Numbered from the stretch's first letter, positions 17,855-27,353 are shown. The stretch: 64,000 nucleotides of DNA from Bacillus sp. SM2101 (GCF_018588585.1 NZ_JAEUFG010000011.1:62001-126000); one strand, 5' to 3'. Notes: generated from the sequence alone by a model not told the origin. Program-made: numbers and translations.

Positions 17855-18952
17855 GTGAAACAAGTAAAAGTTCTTATCGTAGATGACTCAGCATTCATGA
17901 GAAAGTTGATTTCACAATTTTTAAAAGAAGATCATCAGATTGAAGTTGTAGGAACTGCTAGAAACGGTGAGGATGCACTGACCAAAATTAAACAACTTAA
18001 TCCTGACGTAATAACCATGGACGTGGAAATGCCTACAATGGATGGGATAGAAGCTCTGAAAAAAATTATGACTCACAATCCCATACCCGTCATCATGTTA
18101 TCTAGTACCACAAAGGAAGGAACTGAAAATACAATAGTTGCGATGCAATATGGTGCTATTGACTTTATCGCGAAACCTTCTGGTGGTATTTCTTTAGACC
18201 TTCATAAAGTAAAGGACGAAATAGTCTCTAAAGTTTTGCTAGCTAGTAAAGTAAATATGAATAATTTTCAAATTCCTACCGGAAAAGCAAAATCTATTAC
18301 TTCATCATTAGCAAAATATAGTAAAATAGAACTAAGATCTATGTCCCAGTTATCTCATAACAGTTCAAAACAAGCGAATAAAAAAATATTATGCATAGGT
18401 ACGTCTACTGGAGGACCGAGAGCATTACAAAAAGTGTTGCAAGGATTTCCTAAATCAATTAATGTACCGATAATTATCGTGCAGCATATGCCAGCAGGGT
18501 TTACGAAATCACTAGCATCACGTCTCAATTCTCTATGTGATATATGTGTAAAGGAAGGCGAGAATGGAGAAATTATTCAAAATGGCACCGCCTATATTGC
18601 TCCAGGTGGCTCTCATTTAAAAGTGAAGAAGGTAGGTACATCGTTAGTTTTACAAATAGATCAGTCATCAATTAAGAATGGCCATCGACCATCTGTAGAT
18701 GTGATGCTAGAATCAGTCAGTGAAATATCTGGATATATGAAAATCGCAATCATTATGACAGGGATGGGCTCAGATGGTACTGAAGGTTTAAAAACATTAA
18801 AATCTAAAGGCAATGCGAAAGCAATTGCAGAATCTCAAGACACATCAATTGTTTTTGGTATGCCTAAGTCTGCAATAGCTGCAAATGTTATTGACGATGT
18901 TGCAGACCTTGGTGATATTACACCAACAGCTTTAAAATATATTTATCAGTAA
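17855..18952 (+). CDS. cheB: Chemotaxis protein-glutamate methylesterase CheB
   Basis: 365 residues from GTG 17855. The N-terminal receiver domain has the phospho-Asp in VITMDVEMPTMDG. The C-terminal methylesterase domain has the Ser-His-Asp triad in GTSTGGPRAL, IIVQHMPAGF and MTGMGSDGTEG. It removes methyl groups from, and deamidates, chemoreceptors for adaptation. A 253-nt gap then separates it from cheA, unusual inside this otherwise tight operon. Confidence 0.98.
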   Translation: MKQVKVLIVDDSAFMRKLISQFLKEDHQIEVVGTARNGEDALTKIKQLNPDVITMDVEMPTMDGIEALKKIMTHNPIPVIMLSSTTKEGTENTIVAMQYGAIDFIAKPSGGISLDLHKVKDEIVSKVLLASKVNMNNFQIPTGKAKSITSSLAKYSKIELRSMSQLSHNSSKQANKKILCIGTSTGGPRALQKVLQGFPKSINVPIIIVQHMPAGFTKSLASRLNSLCDICVKEGENGEIIQNGTAYIAPGGSHLKVKKVGTSLVLQIDQSSIKNGHRPSVDVMLESVSEISGYMKIAIIMTGMGSDGTEGLKTLKSKGNAKAIAESQDTSIVFGMPKSAIAANVIDDVADLGDITPTALKYIYQ

Positions 18953-19042
18953 ATTCTATAACGTGTTAAATGTACATTTTCGATGAGCTAATAAAAAACA
19001 AGCTCAAACGAAGAAAGGAGAGGTTTAAACCCTTCAAGTACG

Positions 19043-19183
19043 TGTTCACAAGGAGAACAAAAAGAGGAGAGAAAAGCAATTTGAGTGCTTCTCATATAGT
19101 TGTCACGTTTTTGTCACTATGGGATAAGCCTATCCTTTGCCAAGTCATTTTTCTCGGACTTTTTGAACATCCTTTTCTAAAAT
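19043..19183 (+). repeat. Dispersed repeat family B, copy 1 (cheB-cheA gap)
   Basis: This stretch shares two blocks with 57848-57944 upstream of dapA. Block 1 is TGTTCAC-AAGG-GAACAAAAAGAGGAG (19043-19070). Block 2 is CGGACTTTTTGAACATCC followed by TTTTCTAAAAT (19155-19183). Both copies end about 5-20 nt before the ribosome-binding site of the next gene. The interior of copy 1 is longer and contains a short GGATA/TATCC pair. The similarity was found by eye; function unknown. Confidence 0.65.
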
Positions 19184-19205
19184 CCGAATAAGGGGTGTGT
19201 ATGTT

Positions 19206-21260
19206 ATGGATATGAATCAGTATTTAGATGTATTTATTGATGAAAGTAAAGAACATTTACAAACAGTAAATGAACAATTATTAGAATTAGAAAAAAATCC
19301 AAACAATTTAATGATAATTAATGAGATTTTTCGTTCTGCTCATACACTAAAAGGAATGTCAGCGACAATGGGTTTTGAAGATTTAGCTAGCTTAACACAT
19401 CAAATGGAGAACGTCCTTGATGGAATGAGAAATGAAAAAATTATCTTTACACCTGACGTGTTAGATGTTGTTTTTGCAGCGGTCGATGACCTTGAAACGA
19501 TGGTGATCTCTATAGCTGAAGGCGGAGATGGTAAACATGATGTTACAGCGGTGGTGAAACAATTAAAACAAATTGAAGAGGGGCATCCTTTAACGCAATC
19601 GCTAGCTGAAGCAGCTGTATCGGTACAAAATGCTGAAGTGAATGACAATCAGACTCTTGTGGATTATGACGAATTTGAGTATACGGTGATCCAGCAGTCA
19701 AAGGAACAGGGTTTTGAAAGCTTTGAGATAAACATCACACTTCGAGAAGATTGTCTACTGAAAGCAGCTCGTGTATTTATGATATTCGAAGTTTTGGAGC
19801 AAATTGGAGAAATCATAAAATCTATTCCTAGCGTAGAGCTATTAGAAGATGAAAAGTTTGACAATGAATTTACTATAGCCTTCGTATCCAAGGAACCGAA
19901 GGAAACCATACATAAACGTATAATGAAAGTATCCGAAATAGCAAATATTGAAATTAAAGCTCTTAATTTAGCAAGCATGAGACACGCGGAAGTAGAAAAA
20001 GAGCTAACTCCAATAAATCATGAAAAAGAGATTACTATAGACGAATCAATGGAAAGTCAACTACATAATGATGACAAGGTAGTAGCTAATAAAAAGAGAG
20101 CAACAGCATCAAACAAAACGATTCGTGTCAATATTGAACGTCTAGATATACTTATGAATTTGTTTGAGGAACTTGTCATTGATAGAGGTCGACTTGAGCA
20201 AATTTCACAAGATTTAAATAACAGTGAACTTCATGAAACTGTAGAACGCATGTCAAGAATATCTGGCGATTTACAAAACATCATCTTAAACATGAGGATG
20301 GTTCCTGTAGAGACAGTATTTAACCGCTTTCCTAGAATGGTTAGGCAATTAGCGCGAGATTTAGGAAAATCTATTAACTTAGAGATCATAGGTGCTGAAA
20401 CAGAATTAGATAGAACTGTCATTGATGAAATTGGTGACCCCCTCGTTCATCTTATTCGCAATGCTATAGATCATGGAATTGAATTACCTGCTGAACGAAC
20501 TCAACATGACAAGAACGAAGAAGGTACAGTGAAATTAAAGGCATACCATAGTGGTAACCATGTGTTTATTGAAATTGAAGATGATGGTGCTGGAATCAGT
20601 CGTGACAAAGTATTAAATAAAGCGATTAAAAATGGCATCATTACTAAGCAAAATGCTGCTACCTTAACAGATAAACAAGTATATGAACTTATCTTTTCAT
20701 CTGGTTTTTCTACAGCAGAAAAAATTTCTGATGTTTCAGGGCGAGGAGTAGGGCTAGATGTAGTAAAGAATACAATTGAGTCTCTCGGTGGATCTGTTTC
20801 AATTGATTCAGTTGAAGGAGAAGGGTCTATATTTTCGATCCAATTACCTTTAACATTATCTATCATTTCTGTCATGTTAGTAGAAATTCAACAAGAGAAA
20901 TATGCTATACCTCTTTCTTCAATCATTGAAACTGCAATTGCTAAAAAAGATGATATTTTGAATGCTCATAACCAAAAGGTCATTGATTTTCGTGGGAAAG
21001 TAGTCCCGTTGTTATTTTTGAATGATATCTTTCAAGTACCAGCAGCCTCAACTGAGGAGGATGAGTATTTGTCAATCGTCATTGTTAGGAAAGGCGAAAA
21101 ACTAGCTGGCTTAGTAGTTGATTCTTTTATTGGACAGCAAGAGGTTGTGTTGAAATCTTTAGGCAATTATTTAACAAACGTATTTGCTATATCAGGTGCG
21201 ACCATCTTAGGAGATGGCCAGGTTGCTCTAATTGTTGATTGTAATGCACTTATAAAATAG
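19206..21260 (+). CDS. cheA: Chemotaxis histidine kinase CheA
   Basis: 684 residues from ATG 19206 (AAGGGG at 19190-19195 upstream; MDMNQYLDVFIDESKEHLQ is the family start). Domain order: Hpt with phospho-His in FRSAHTLKGMSATMGF (about 46), a CheY/CheB-binding P2 domain (about 145-270), dimerisation helices (P3), the ATP-binding kinase domain with N-box HLIRNAIDHG, G1 DDGAGI and G2 GRGVGLDVV, and a C-terminal CheW-like P5 domain (about 545-684). It phosphorylates CheY and CheB in receptor arrays. Confidence 0.98.
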   Translation: MDMNQYLDVFIDESKEHLQTVNEQLLELEKNPNNLMIINEIFRSAHTLKGMSATMGFEDLASLTHQMENVLDGMRNEKIIFTPDVLDVVFAAVDDLETMVISIAEGGDGKHDVTAVVKQLKQIEEGHPLTQSLAEAAVSVQNAEVNDNQTLVDYDEFEYTVIQQSKEQGFESFEINITLREDCLLKAARVFMIFEVLEQIGEIIKSIPSVELLEDEKFDNEFTIAFVSKEPKETIHKRIMKVSEIANIEIKALNLASMRHAEVEKELTPINHEKEITIDESMESQLHNDDKVVANKKRATASNKTIRVNIERLDILMNLFEELVIDRGRLEQISQDLNNSELHETVERMSRISGDLQNIILNMRMVPVETVFNRFPRMVRQLARDLGKSINLEIIGAETELDRTVIDEIGDPLVHLIRNAIDHGIELPAERTQHDKNEEGTVKLKAYHSGNHVFIEIEDDGAGISRDKVLNKAIKNGIITKQNAATLTDKQVYELIFSSGFSTAEKISDVSGRGVGLDVVKNTIESLGGSVSIDSVEGEGSIFSIQLPLTLSIISVMLVEIQQEKYAIPLSSIIETAIAKKDDILNAHNQKVIDFRGKVVPLLFLNDIFQVPAASTEEDEYLSIVIVRKGEKLAGLVVDSFIGQQEVVLKSLGNYLTNVFAISGATILGDGQVALIVDCNALIK

Positions 21261-21276
21261 ATGACAAAGGGAGGTT

Positions 21277-21750
21277 ATGATCGTGATAGGAGGAACAGCT
21301 ACAGAACAAAAAGTCATCGTTTTTCAGTTGGAAGATGAGGAATATGGAATTCCAGTGGACCAAGTACGTTCAATAGAAAAGGTTCAACACATAACCCGAG
21401 TTCCTGGAACGAGTGAAGATGTGAAAGGTGTAATTAACCTGCGAGGTGTTGTAACGCCAATAATAGATTTACGCAATAGATTTGGGCTAATGACAACTGA
21501 CTATTCTGATAGCACGAGAATTATTATCGTTGCAATTGAAGATGTTGAAGTAGGTCTAATTGTAGATTCTGCTAATGATGTCATTGATATTCCTGACGAT
21601 TCTATTGAACCACCACCTGAAGTAGTTGGTGTCATAAAAGCAGAATATTTAAAAGGAATATCAAAGGTTGGTAATAGATTACTAATTTTACTTGACCTTT
21701 CTGAAGTACTCAATATTAATTTGATCGATTCGGAAAAACTGGAAAGGTGA
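21277..21750 (+). CDS. cheW: Chemotaxis coupling protein CheW
   Basis: 157 residues, a single CheW SH3-like domain. It links receptors to CheA in the array. Typical features are VFQLEDEEYGIPVDQVRSIE, the GVINLRGVVTPIIDLR turn with its conserved Arg, and a C-terminal LLILLDLSEVL helix. ATG 21277 has AAGGGAGG at 21266-21273. It lies 16 nt after cheA and 4 nt before cheC. Confidence 0.97.
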   Translation: MIVIGGTATEQKVIVFQLEDEEYGIPVDQVRSIEKVQHITRVPGTSEDVKGVINLRGVVTPIIDLRNRFGLMTTDYSDSTRIIIVAIEDVEVGLIVDSANDVIDIPDDSIEPPPEVVGVIKAEYLKGISKVGNRLLILLDLSEVLNINLIDSEKLER

Positions 21751-21754
21751 ATAT

Positions 21755-22396
21755 ATGACTTTCATTGAAAGGTTTAATCATACACACCTTGATATCTTGA
21801 AGGAAATTGGAAACATTGGTGCTGGTCATTCTGCTACAGCCCTTTCTAAGATACTAAATAAGAAAATCGAGATGAATATACCTGAGGTAAGAATTGTTTC
21901 TTTTGATGAAATGATGGACTTAGCTGGGGGAGCAGATAATGTTGTTGTCAGTGTCTTTTTACAGATTGAAGGTGACGCACCCGGTAGCATGTTTCTCCTT
22001 TTGCCACTTGAACAAGCATCATTGTTAGTTCAACAATGGACGGGCTTGAGCAATTTTGCGTTCGAAGGCCCTCCATATGATCAACTAGCTATGTCTGCTT
22101 TAGAAGAATTAGGTAATATTTTATCAAGTTCTTACCTCTCTTCTTTATCTGATTTTACGAAGTTGAATATGTATCCTTCTGTGCCGCAAATTAGCGTTGA
22201 TCTCGTTGGAGCAATTATAAGTATGGGCTTAATCCAATTATCCCAAGTAAGTGACTATGCGACTGTCATAGACACAAGTGTCATAGAGTCAGATCAATCG
22301 ATTCTTGAAGGTGTGAAGGGACATATATTTTTACTTCCTGATCCAAATTCTTTTACGAAGCTTTTTCAGGCCCTGGGGGTAACGGGGCATGAATGA
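21755..22396 (+). CDS. cheC: CheY-P phosphatase CheC
   Basis: 213 residues. CheC dephosphorylates CheY-P and, bound by CheY-P, sequesters CheD in the Bacillus adaptation circuit. Both active-site helices are present with the conserved Glu/Asn pair: LDILKEIGNIGAGHSATAL (about residue 10) and SALEELGNILSSS (about 113). It overlaps cheD by 8 nt, fitting the known CheC-CheD complex. Confidence 0.96.
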   Translation: MTFIERFNHTHLDILKEIGNIGAGHSATALSKILNKKIEMNIPEVRIVSFDEMMDLAGGADNVVVSVFLQIEGDAPGSMFLLLPLEQASLLVQQWTGLSNFAFEGPPYDQLAMSALEELGNILSSSYLSSLSDFTKLNMYPSVPQISVDLVGAIISMGLIQLSQVSDYATVIDTSVIESDQSILEGVKGHIFLLPDPNSFTKLFQALGVTGHE

Positions 22397-22886
22397 AGCG
22401 ATATCTGTTGTAAAAGTAGGTATTGCAGATATGGATATTGTTAGAGGCCCGAATATCATACGCACATCTGGATTAGGCTCTTGTGTTGGGGTAGTTATAT
22501 ACGACAGGTTCAAAGATATTGCTGGCTTAGCACATGTGATGCTACCTGATTCTTCCTTAGCTAAGGCAGGATCACTTAATAAAGCTAAATATGCTGATAC
22601 GGCAATTGAAGTACTCATTAACCAACTCGTTCTGCATGGTGCGTCTAAAAATCATTTGCTTGCAAAAATAGCTGGTGGTGCACAAATGTTCCAGTTTACT
22701 AAAGGCAATGACCTTATGAGGATTGGAAACCGCAATGTTGAAGCTGTGAAGCAATATTTATACACGGCAAAGATTAATATTGAATCAGAAGATGTAGGTG
22801 GAAATAGTGGCAGGACAATAGAATTTAGTCCTCTAAATCGTCTATTAACAATAAGAACAGTTAATCAAGGTATTATTGTAATATAA
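22389..22886 (+). CDS. cheD: Chemoreceptor glutamine deamidase CheD
   Basis: 165 residues. CheD deamidates receptor glutamines and is regulated by CheC. The catalytic Cys sits in the GLGSCVGVVIYD motif and the His in LAHVMLP, both intact; KIAGGAQMF and the GRTIEF segment near the C-terminus also fit. It is the last chemotaxis gene; an unusually long 468-nt gap follows before sigD. Confidence 0.97.
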   Translation: MNEAISVVKVGIADMDIVRGPNIIRTSGLGSCVGVVIYDRFKDIAGLAHVMLPDSSLAKAGSLNKAKYADTAIEVLINQLVLHGASKNHLLAKIAGGAQMFQFTKGNDLMRIGNRNVEAVKQYLYTAKINIESEDVGGNSGRTIEFSPLNRLLTIRTVNQGIIVI

Positions 22887-23114
22887 ATGCTATTTTTGTG
22901 ATCAAACAGTCATATTATCACGATTTGTATATCTTTATAGCTGTAAAAACAAAAGAATCACAAAATGCATATGTATCAGAGTTTCTTTAATAATATAGCA
23001 ACAAAAATGTTTAAATCGAGTTAAAGAAATGGACTTGAGCACGAATGAGTCTATACATTTTATTCATTCGGTACAGGGGTATAGTTCCCCTCCTCGCTCG
23101 GTAGCGTTTCTAAT

Positions 23115-23235
23115 TAGCTCTTTTCCATACTTTGTTGCTATATTTCGTAAGCTAGAAGAAAAATGTCGTTTTACACAATAGTCAATGTTTTATCGAAGAA
23201 TAGATGCCACGAAAAATAGTAGACTATGTTTTTAT
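23115..23235 (+). repeat. Dispersed repeat family A, copy A1
   Basis: The left end AGCTCTTTTCCATACTTTG (from 23116) and following TTGCTATATTTCGTA match other copies, especially the reverse-oriented copy A5 at 46340-46470; both share the inner block AAATGTC(G/A)TTTTAC(A/G)CA (here 23161-23176). The right part TAGATGCCACGAAAAATAG (23201-23219) corresponds to GATGCCGAAAATCTAG in copy A7. Alignment by eye. Confidence 0.65.
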
Positions 23236-23281
23236 TTTTGTTACAAAAACAACAATCTATGCGAAACCAACCTTTAAATAA

Positions 23282-23330
23282 ATGGAGTTGACTCTCCATC
23301 TGGTTCATCGATGTTCAAGTATACTTGAAC
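23282..23330 (+). promoter_or_regulatory. Tandem inverted repeats upstream of sigD
   Basis: Repeat 1: ATGGAG (23282-23287) and CTCCAT (23294-23299) around a 6-nt loop TTGACT. Repeat 2: GTTCAAGTATACTTGAAC at 23313-23330 is a perfect 18-bp palindrome whose centre includes TATACT. The palindrome ends 11 nt before the ribosome-binding site AAGGAGGG. There is no U-tract, so these are not standard terminators. They could be a protein operator or RNA hairpins affecting sigD translation; both are inferences. Confidence 0.6.
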
Positions 23331-23354
23331 GAGTTCATTACAAGGAGGGTAATA

Positions 23355-24122
23355 ATGGCGCTCAAGCTAGAAAGTGAGGATCAGCTACTTTGGGAAAAGT
23401 GGGTACATACTCGTGATGAGAATGCTGGGAATGCACTTGTAAAAAAATATATGCCACTCGTTATGTATCATGTTCAACGGATATCCGTAGGGTTACCCAA
23501 GACAGTAAATCTAGATGATGTGAAAAGTTATGGTCTATTTGGGCTTTTTGATGCATTAGAAAAATTTGACACTTCGCGAGATTTAAAATTCGATACGTAT
23601 GCATCATTTCGAATTAAAGGTGCTATACTTGACGGTCTTAGAAAAGAAGATTGGATGTCACGAAGTGCAAGAGAAAAGGCTAAAAAGCTAGAAGCAACCA
23701 CTCAACAACTTGAACAACAGTTATTAAGAAACGTTACAGCTGATGAAATTGCAAATGAATTGAATATTAACGTAGTTGAAGTGTATTCTACGATCCAGGA
23801 AGGCTTTTTTGCTAATGTATTATCCATGGATGAGCATAACAAAGAATCGGAAGAAAAAGATCCAATTGCGTATACGATCGTTGATAAAAAATCCATCATT
23901 CCTGAAGAACAATTATTAAAAAATGAGTTAGTTAGTCAACTAGTAGATGTTCTTAAGGAGTTAAATGAAAAAGAACAACTTGTTATTAGTTTGTTCTATA
24001 AAGAAGAACTAACATTAACCGAAATTGGAGAAGTGATGGGTTTATCAACTTCAAGAATTTCACAAATCCATTCAAAAGCACTGTTTAAGCTAAAAGGTAT
24101 TTTAACAAAAATATTTCCGTAA
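23355..24122 (+). CDS. sigD: RNA polymerase sigma factor SigD (FliA type)
   Basis: 255 residues from ATG 23355 with AAGGAGGG at 23342-23349. SigD directs late flagellar, chemotaxis and autolysin genes and is held inactive by FlgM until the hook is finished. Region 2 (LVMYHVQRISVGLP, GLFGLFDALEKFD, FDTYASFRIKGAILDGLR) and region 4 (LVISLFYKEELTLTEIGEVM followed by STSRISQIHSKAL) are complete, with a sigma-3 segment DWMSRSAREKAKKLE between them. As in B. subtilis it is near the operon end, a position known to influence its level. Confidence 0.98.
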   Translation: MALKLESEDQLLWEKWVHTRDENAGNALVKKYMPLVMYHVQRISVGLPKTVNLDDVKSYGLFGLFDALEKFDTSRDLKFDTYASFRIKGAILDGLRKEDWMSRSAREKAKKLEATTQQLEQQLLRNVTADEIANELNINVVEVYSTIQEGFFANVLSMDEHNKESEEKDPIAYTIVDKKSIIPEEQLLKNELVSQLVDVLKELNEKEQLVISLFYKEELTLTEIGEVMGLSTSRISQIHSKALFKLKGILTKIFP

Positions 24123-24449
24123 AGATCTTTAAGTAAACTTTGTTGTTTTTTAATTACAATTGAGTAATTGTTGTGTATTATTCGATTTTTATATAAGATA
24201 CCCAGACATCTAATTGTGTAGGTGTTCATTTCTTAATATTAAAAGCAGGTTTTTTGCTGCTGTTGTTTTACACCTACAACGTAAGGGTATTTATGCCATC
24301 TATTAAAGAACAGAGGTTGCGAATTCTATTTGCGTATGTCTATCTATTGGTAAGAACAACTAATTTAATGTAGAAACTGTTTTCATGGACATTCGAACCA
24401 ATGATAAATCACAACAAATCATAATCCTTGGAGAAGGAAGTGGTAAAAA
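24123..24449 (+). other. sigD to hypothetical gene intergenic region (327 nt)
   Basis: No gene is supported. Most of the first 120 nt is family A repeat copy A2. A hairpin-like pair lies over its right end: ATACCC (24199-24204) and TGTAGGTGT (24217-24225) can pair with ACACCTACA (about 24271-24279) and GGGTAT (about 24286-24291). The 13-mer GAATTCTATTTGC at 24321-24333 also occurs at 6899-6911. No clear promoter is seen before the ribosome-binding site GGAGAAGGAAG at 24430-24440. Confidence 0.55.
24126..24240 (+). repeat. Dispersed repeat family A, copy A2
   Basis: The left end resembles CTTT-AGTAAACTTTGTTG (24127-24145). The right end ATCTAATTGTGTAGGTGT (24208-24225) and following CATTTCTTAATA closely match ATCTAGTTGTGCACGTGT and ACTTCTTAATA of copy A7 (61119-61147), at about the same distance from the left end. 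Alignment by eye. Confidence 0.65.
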
Positions 24450-24755
24450 ATGAGTTTAAAATTAGTTGAACTACAAGTTGCACTTCCTAGAACACAAGAC
24501 ATCGGAAAAATACAAGAACAGCTTGAGCAGCGAGGGCAACATATGCAAGATCAACTCGCTATTGGCATTCAAGAAGAAGAAAAGCGTAAAAGAAAGCAAG
24601 TAAATAGCAAGAGTAAAAATGAGAAGGCTGAACTTACAAATGACCATAATGACAAAGAATTTCAGCAGTCAACGACAAAAAAGAATCAGGAAGAAGAAAT
24701 TACGGAAGATGAGCATCACCCATATAAAGGAAACATCATTGATTATAAAGGATAG
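24450..24755 (+). CDS. Small uncharacterised protein between sigD and swrB
   Basis: 101 residues, with AGGAAGTGG upstream of ATG 24450. Residues 1-30 (SLKLVELQVALPRTQDIGKI) look ordered and may be the conserved part; the rest is a very polar, Lys/Glu/Gln-rich helical and then disordered tail ending HPYKGNIIDYKG. There is no signal peptide or membrane helix. It lies 6 nt before swrB and probably shares its transcript. I recognise it only as a type of small protein found at this locus in related Bacillaceae; function unknown, motility link inferred from position. Confidence 0.75.
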   Translation: MSLKLVELQVALPRTQDIGKIQEQLEQRGQHMQDQLAIGIQEEEKRKRKQVNSKSKNEKAELTNDHNDKEFQQSTTKKNQEEEITEDEHHPYKGNIIDYKG

Positions 24756-24761
24756 GTTACG

Positions 24762-25370
24762 ATGAATCCATTGTTAGCAATATTATATTTTTTATTATTA
24801 GCTGTCGCATTTTGGCTAATTATTATCCTCTATTTAAGATTATCGAGATTACACGAAGTCGAAAAGAAACAAGAAAGAATGATTAAGGACCTGGAAAGTG
24901 TTATAGCAAGCTTTGTCGTCGAGATGAAAGAACAAAATGATCAATTTCTAAACCGAGTCCAAGCAGTTAAGAAAGAACAATCTTCACCGCCAAATGGACA
25001 TTCGACTTCCTCAATAAACGAAGTCCAGCAACCTCTTGACAAACAGACTAATACGAAAATAAGTAACGATAAAATAGAACAGAAAAATTCATCCAGCTAT
25101 GATGTTGATACGTTATCAGATGAGGATATAAAAGGTTTACTTCCAGACTATCGTAATAATGACTATGAAAATATAAACCAACTTAACAGAAACGATATTA
25201 AACCTTATAATAAAGAGCATGTAATGAGTGGCGAAAAGAACCAAACTTTTAAGGACAAAGTATTGGGTTTAAGAAGTCAAGGATATGATATTGAAGACAT
25301 TGCCAAACAATTAAATAAGGGTAAAACTGAAATAGAACTTCTTCTTAAATTTAACAAAACTAATATTTAA
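24762..25370 (+). CDS. swrB: Swarming motility protein SwrB-like
   Basis: 202 residues, a little longer than B. subtilis SwrB. There is an N-terminal membrane helix (about residues 5-26, LAILYFLLLAVAFWLIIILY), a coiled coil (about 28-70), a low-complexity polar middle, and a C-terminal helix-turn-helix-like motif LRSQGYDIEDIAKQLNKGKT that is the best conserved part of the family. SwrB promotes flagellar basal body maturation and activation of the export gate. The position between sigD and rpsB matches B. subtilis. Middle-region divergence lowers certainty only slightly. Confidence 0.88.
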   Translation: MNPLLAILYFLLLAVAFWLIIILYLRLSRLHEVEKKQERMIKDLESVIASFVVEMKEQNDQFLNRVQAVKKEQSSPPNGHSTSSINEVQQPLDKQTNTKISNDKIEQKNSSSYDVDTLSDEDIKGLLPDYRNNDYENINQLNRNDIKPYNKEHVMSGEKNQTFKDKVLGLRSQGYDIEDIAKQLNKGKTEIELLLKFNKTNI

Positions 25371-25372
25371 AC

Positions 25373-25401
25373 TTGATTGTATGCTATGAATATGTTATAT
25401 T
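25373..25401 (+). promoter_or_regulatory. Putative SigA promoter of rpsB
   Basis: TTGATT (25373-25378) and TATATT (25396-25401) are separated by exactly 17 nt, close to TTGACA/TATAAT. It lies 123 nt upstream of the rpsB start and directly after the swrB stop, where a ribosomal protein operon promoter is expected. Confidence 0.7.
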
Positions 25402-25432
25402 TTTTTTTGGTGTTAATACACACGGTTGCTGA

Positions 25433-26222
<790 letters not shown>

Positions 26223-26235
26223 GTGAAATTTTTAC

Positions 26236-26276
26236 AAAAGGTGATAAGAGGGATTTGCCTTCTATCACCTTTTTTT
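26236..26276 (+). terminator. Intrinsic terminator after rpsB
   Basis: AAAAGGTGATA (26236-26246) pairs with TATCACCTTTT (26263-26273) around a 16-nt loop, followed by T residues up to 26276. It lies 14 nt after the rpsB stop; read-through may still feed tsf. Confidence 0.85.
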
Positions 26277-26381
26277 GAGAAAATACACAAGTTATCTACA
26301 TCTTTGAGTTAATACTATAAGCGAGTAGAACATCTTATTAATAATTATACTATGATACATATATAAGGAGGAATTTTCATA

Positions 26382-27263
26382 ATGGCTATTACTGCACAAA
26401 TGGTAAAAGAACTTCGTCAAAAAACTGGCGCAGGAATGATGGATTGTAAAAAAGCGTTAACAGAAACTGATGGTGATATGGAAAAAGCAATTGACTTTTT
26501 ACGTGAAAAAGGTATTGCTAAAGCTGCGAAAAAGGCAGATCGCATTGCTGCAGAAGGTTCTGCATATATTGAAGTATCAGGAAATGAAGCTGTGATACTA
26601 GAAGTAAATTCAGAGACTGATTTTGTTGCGAAGAATGAAGGGTTTCAAATATTAATCAAAGAATTAGCTCAACACTTATTGACTAACAAGCCAAGCACAA
26701 TTGAAGAAGCTCATGAACAAAAAATGGACAATGGAACGACTGTTCAAGAATACATCAATGCTGCAATTGCAAAAATTGGTGAAAAACTGACTTTACGTCG
26801 TTTTGAAATTGTTACAAAAACTGATAATGATGCTTTTGGTGCATACCTTCATATGGGAGGCAGAATTGGAGTTTTGACTTTATTAGAAGGAACTAATGAT
26901 GAAGCGACGGCTAAAGATGTTTCTATGCATATTGCTGCGATCAAACCGAAATATGTTTCACGTGATCAAGTTTCTCAAGATGAAGTTGAACGTGAGCGTG
27001 AAGTACTGACTCAACAAGCATTAAACGAAGGAAAGCCTGAAAAAATCGTTGCAAAAATGGTTGAAGGCCGCTTAAGCAAATACTTTGAAGATATTTGCTT
27101 AGTAGATCAATCATTCGTTAAAAACCCTGATTTAAAAGTAAAACAGTTTGTTGAAGCTAAAGGAGCTACTGTAAAAAGTTTTGTACGCTTTGAAGTTGGA
27201 GAAGGAATTGAGAAGCGTCAAGAAAACTTCGCTGAAGAAGTTATGAGCCAAGTGAAAAAGTAA
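26382..27263 (+). CDS. tsf: Elongation factor Ts
   Basis: 293 residues with AAGGAGGAA before ATG 26382. EF-Ts exchanges GDP for GTP on EF-Tu. The N-terminal UBA-like domain contains [19 protein letters not shown], and the core domain has the [10 protein letters not shown] motif that contacts EF-Tu. It follows rpsB as in most bacteria and is closed by a strong terminator. Confidence 0.99.
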   Translation: MAITAQMVKELRQKTGAGMMDCKKALTETDGDMEKAIDFLREKGIAKAAKKADRIAAEGSAYIEVSGNEAVILEVNSETDFVAKNEGFQILIKELAQHLLTNKPSTIEEAHEQKMDNGTTVQEYINAAIAKIGEKLTLRRFEIVTKTDNDAFGAYLHMGGRIGVLTLLEGTNDEATAKDVSMHIAAIKPKYVSRDQVSQDEVEREREVLTQQALNEGKPEKIVAKMVEGRLSKYFEDICLVDQSFVKNPDLKVKQFVEAKGATVKSFVRFEVGEGIEKRQENFAEEVMSQVKK

Positions 27264-27287
27264 GTACCAAATCTTAGCTAAAATAGT

Positions 27288-27314
27288 GGGAACACAAGTG
27301 TGTTCCCTTTTTTT
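27288..27314 (+). terminator. Intrinsic terminator after tsf
   Basis: GGGAACAC (27288-27295) pairs perfectly with GTGTTCCC (27300-27307) over a 4-nt loop, followed by seven T residues. Confidence 0.92.
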
Positions 27315-27353
27315 AAAGTCATTTAGCTTAAAGAACTTCTAGTGGAGGTTAGT

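Larger units (their letters stand above)
22887..23354 (+). other. Long cheD-sigD intergenic region (468 nt)
   Basis: No coding region can be supported here. It contains a small AGGGG/CCCCT hairpin around 23072-23088, a family A repeat copy (23115-23235), and two tandem inverted repeats directly upstream of the sigD ribosome-binding site AAGGAGGG (23342-23349). I see no convincing -35/-10 promoter pair with 16-18 nt spacing and no intrinsic terminator with a U-tract after cheD. As I recall, the B. subtilis cheD-sigD junction is short, so the gap itself is a point of difference. Confidence 0.6.

Noticed and set aside
18970-19191. 73-codon open frame between cheB and cheA
   Set aside because: It has no good ribosome-binding site, is Lys/Arg-rich without recognisable motif, and largely coincides with dispersed repeat family B.
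23288-23325. SigA promoter TTGACT/TATACT directly before sigD
   Set aside because: The two hexamers are 26 nt apart, too far for a normal promoter; both are parts of inverted repeats instead.
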